Shown piece after piece: positions 61,975 to 64,000 of a stretch of DNA of 64,000 bases. Where the stretch lies: contig DCXY01000001.1 of the NCBI GenBank assembly GCA_002329155.1, positions 109,547 through 173,546 of the forward strand, in the 5' to 3' direction. Position 1 is the first letter of the stretch; each line of letters starts with the position of its first letter. A program made the translations under genes and the position numbers. This stretch comes from Stenotrophomonas sp. UBA2124 (GTDB lineage: Bacteria; Pseudomonadota; Gammaproteobacteria; Xanthomonadales; Xanthomonadaceae). Below the pieces are notes generated by a model. That model did no database searches. It had not been told where the DNA came from and saw nothing but the letters and a program-made list of their open reading frames with translations.

Positions 61975-63537
61975 ATGAGCAACGACAACGCAAACGCGCA
62001 CGCCGTCATCACCCGCCTGCAGGCGAGCTGGGGCGAGGGCATCGTCACCGATCCGGCCGAGCTGGCCTACTTCGGCACCGACGTGTACTCGTCCGGCCAG
62101 CCACTGCTCGCCGTGCTGCGCCCACGCGATGCGCAGCAGCTGGCTGCGGCCGTCAAGGAACTCACCGATGCCGGCATCGCCGTGGTGCCGCGCGGTGGTG
62201 GCATGAGCTACACCGGTGGCTACACCGCCTCGCAGAGCCCGAGCGTGCTGGTCGATACGGGCGGTCTGGATCGGATCGTCGAGATCAATCTTGAAGACGC
62301 CTACGTCGTGGTCGAAGCGGGCGTCACCTGGCGTGCCCTGAAGGAAGCACTGGATGCCAAGGGCGTGCGCACGCCGTACTTCGGCCCCATGTCCGGCTCG
62401 CACGCCACCGTGGGTGGTGGCATGTCGCAGGGCGCCATCTTCCACGGCACCGCGCGCTACGGGTGTTCGGCGGACGTGGTGCTCGGCCTGCAGGTGGTCA
62501 CCGCCAATGGCGACATCCTCACCACCGGCTCGGCGGCTGCCGCCAACACCACCCCGTTCTTCCGCTGGTACGGCCCGGACCTTACTGGTCTGTTCCTGGG
62601 TGACTGCGGTCTGCTCGGCATCAAGACCCGCATCGTGCTCAAGCTGATTCCCAAGCATGCGCACATCGACTACCTGTCCTGGCAGTTCACCACGGCCGAA
62701 GGCCTGTTTGGTGCGCTCGGTTCGCTTTCACGCCATGGCCTGGCCAGCGAGACTGCAGCATTCGACCCGGCGCTGACGGCCATCCGCATGCGCCGCGCCA
62801 GCCTGTCCAGCGACGTCAAGGCGCTGACCAACGTCATCAAGAAGGGTGGCCTGATCTCCGGGCTCAAGCTTGCGGTGAAGGGGCGCGACATCGTCGATCA
62901 GCAGCAGTTCTCGCTGCACATCACGCTGGAGGGCGACAGTGCCGCCGAGGTGGCTGACCGTGTTGCCCGCGCGCGCAAGCTGGTAGCCGAGTTCGGTGAA
63001 AGCGTGGAGCCATCGATCCCGAAAATGATGGCTGCCAATCCCTTCGCCGCCTGGAACTCCATGCTCGGCCCGCAGGGCGAGCGTTGGGCGCCGGTGCACG
63101 CCATCGTGCCGCACTCCAGGGCCGTGACCGTGTTCAATGCGCTGCAGGCACTGTTCGCGCGTGAGCAGGAAACCATGGGCAGGCATGGCATCTTCATCGG
63201 CACCCTGCTCTCCAGCGTGGGCGCGCAGGCAGCAGTGATTGAACCGTGCATCTACTGGCCCGACAGTCACAACGCCTTCCACGTACGCACTGTGGACGCC
63301 GACCATCGCGAACGCATCGGCTGCCCCGGCGAGCACCTCGACGCCCGCGCTGCCGCCGACACACTCAAGCGCAAGATCGCCGACGTCATGCGCGCACACG
63401 GAGCAGCCAATCTGCAGCTGGGCAAGTTCTACGACTACCGCGCCGGCCGCGACCCCGCTGCCCTCGCGGTACTGGATGCGGTCAAGGCACAGCTCGACCC
63501 CAAGGGCCTGATGAACCCGGGCGTGCTGAGCCGCTGA
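61975..63537 (+). CDS. FAD-linked oxidase (PCMH/VAO or GlcD family)
   Basis: 520 residues, ATG preceded by GAAGGA. The FAD-binding domain shows LAVLRPRDAQQLAAAVKELT, VPRGGGMSYTGGYTASQSPS and FGPMSGSHATVGGGMSQGAI, and then GDCGLLGIKTRIVLKLIP; the C-terminal domain ends LNPGVLSR-like (KGLMNPGVL), typical of the vanillyl-alcohol oxidase and D-lactate/glycolate dehydrogenase families. It oxidises an alcohol or hydroxy acid, substrate unknown. It is the last gene of the plus-strand unit. Confidence 0.88.
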   Translation: MSNDNANAHAVITRLQASWGEGIVTDPAELAYFGTDVYSSGQPLLAVLRPRDAQQLAAAVKELTDAGIAVVPRGGGMSYTGGYTASQSPSVLVDTGGLDRIVEINLEDAYVVVEAGVTWRALKEALDAKGVRTPYFGPMSGSHATVGGGMSQGAIFHGTARYGCSADVVLGLQVVTANGDILTTGSAAAANTTPFFRWYGPDLTGLFLGDCGLLGIKTRIVLKLIPKHAHIDYLSWQFTTAEGLFGALGSLSRHGLASETAAFDPALTAIRMRRASLSSDVKALTNVIKKGGLISGLKLAVKGRDIVDQQQFSLHITLEGDSAAEVADRVARARKLVAEFGESVEPSIPKMMAANPFAAWNSMLGPQGERWAPVHAIVPHSRAVTVFNALQALFAREQETMGRHGIFIGTLLSSVGAQAAVIEPCIYWPDSHNAFHVRTVDADHRERIGCPGEHLDARAAADTLKRKIADVMRAHGAANLQLGKFYDYRAGRDPAALAVLDAVKAQLDPKGLMNPGVLSR

Positions 63538-63618
63538 GCGCGTTGCTGCCATGGAGTGGCCTTTGAGGGCGAGCTCCAGGCGAAAGGTGGGCTCACCCTG
63601 ATCCCAATGCTCGCCTGA

Positions 63619-63735
63619 ACCACCCCCTCCCCTTGGCTGCGCCAAAGGGAGGGGGAATCAGGCGGGCTTTCAGATCAAGGTGAACCACCCCCTCCCTTGC
63701 GCCGAAGGCGGAGGGGAGGGCTGGGGAGGGGTAGA
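63619..63735. repeat. Two palindromic repeat elements
   Basis: Two members of the same repeat family as at 33.0 and 45.1 kb: a dyad around CCTTGGCTGCGCCAAA at about 63621-63655 and one around CCTTGCGCCGAAGGCG with an extended G-rich arm ending GAGGGGTAG at about 63687-63734. They stand between the FAD oxidase gene and the CRISPR array. Confidence 0.88.
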
Positions 63736-63762
63736 GTGCAGGGGTAAAGGTGGGCGCAGCTG

Positions 63763-64000
63763 CTTCTGGACTGCCTGCCCGGCAGTGAGCGCGGCCCGGC
63801 CCACCGAACCATCGGGGACGGGGACATTTCCTGAGCTGCCTGCGCGGTAGCGAACGCCGCATCAGACCAGCAGCGTTCGGCCCAGCTTTTTTGAGCTGCC
63901 TGTGCGGCAGCGAACACGATGAAGAAGCGAAAGCCACGGGCTTCCGTTTTCTGAGCTGCCTACGCGGCAGCGAACTAGTCAATACGCACGGTGTCTCCTT
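63763..64000 (-). CRISPR. Trailer end of a type I-F CRISPR array
   Basis: Three 28-bp repeats lie at 63828-63855, 63888-63915 and 63948-63975, a 60-bp period giving 32-bp spacers at 63856-63887 and 63916-63947; a further spacer begins at 63976 and runs off the window. The plus strand reads TTTCTGAGCTGCC...GCAGCGAAC, so the transcribed strand is minus, reading GTTCGCTGCCG at the 5' end, the type I-F repeat form. A fourth, decayed copy with about seven mismatches lies at 63763-63790 (37 bp before the next), as expected at the oldest end. Leader and cas genes must be to the right of the window; none is in it. Confidence 0.93.

Noticed and set aside
63538..64000. cas genes associated with the CRISPR repeats
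   Set aside because: No open frame with Cas motifs was found in the window; the leader side is beyond the right edge.

Overview
The window is high-GC, densely coded DNA. The gene content (periplasmic dipeptidyl peptidase IV, many TonB-type and lipoprotein genes, a metal-site-variant HemB) and the many G/C-rich palindromic repeats point to a gammaproteobacterium of the Xanthomonadaceae, most likely Stenotrophomonas or a close relative. This assignment rests on protein character and repeat style only; no rRNA or tRNA gene was seen.

Layout. 0-4.7 kb: hrpB (with an in-frame tandem-repeat insertion, and a second copy of its 3' end at the window edge), tatD and panE. 4.8-17.8 kb: a minus-strand Flp/Tad (type IVb pilus) locus whose genes overlap or nearly touch. 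It holds an OmpA-like lipoprotein, an Flp pilin, a TadG-like protein, a lipoprotein, two TadE/F-like pseudopilins, a second small pilin, CpaB, the CpaC secretin, an FHA-TadA fusion ATPase, TadB, TadC and a DUF192 protein. TadZ, TadV and TadD are not in it. 18-44 kb: mostly core and housekeeping genes: yadGH ABC exporter, ferredoxin-NADP reductase-like enzyme, REC-EAL phosphodiesterase, an Xre-controlled membrane operon behind a 17-bp inverted repeat, a secreted hydrolase, natAB-type ABC exporter, a TonB-like lipoprotein, yfcG, DPP IV, bestrophin, hemB, aroE, dinG and an amino-acid permease.

45.1-46.3 kb is a tandem array of five 239-bp units made of palindromic elements. Related repeats occur inside hrpB (1.9-2.2 kb), at 33.0-33.3 kb and at 63.6-63.7 kb. 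A hybrid histidine kinase and an unknown protein follow the array.

49.1-63.5 kb is the most distinctive region. Two divergent units (minus: methyltransferase, unknown protein, DUF3598-like protein, then a Tat-exported nitrilase-family enzyme; plus: DUF1838 protein, TonB-dependent receptor, Tat-exported FAD amine-oxidase-like enzyme, glutaryl-CoA-dehydrogenase-like enzyme, NADP oxidoreductase, tandem alpha/beta-hydrolase, FAD-linked oxidase) are separated by about 845 bp. Both promoter regions carry an identical 19-bp AT-rich sequence centred on the palindrome ATATAGCTATAT. I read this as a co-regulated system for uptake and oxidative breakdown of an unidentified organic compound; the substrate cannot be read from sequence.

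The right edge enters the trailer end of a type I-F CRISPR array (28-bp repeats, 32-bp spacers), transcribed on the minus strand from beyond the window. No cas gene lies in the window.
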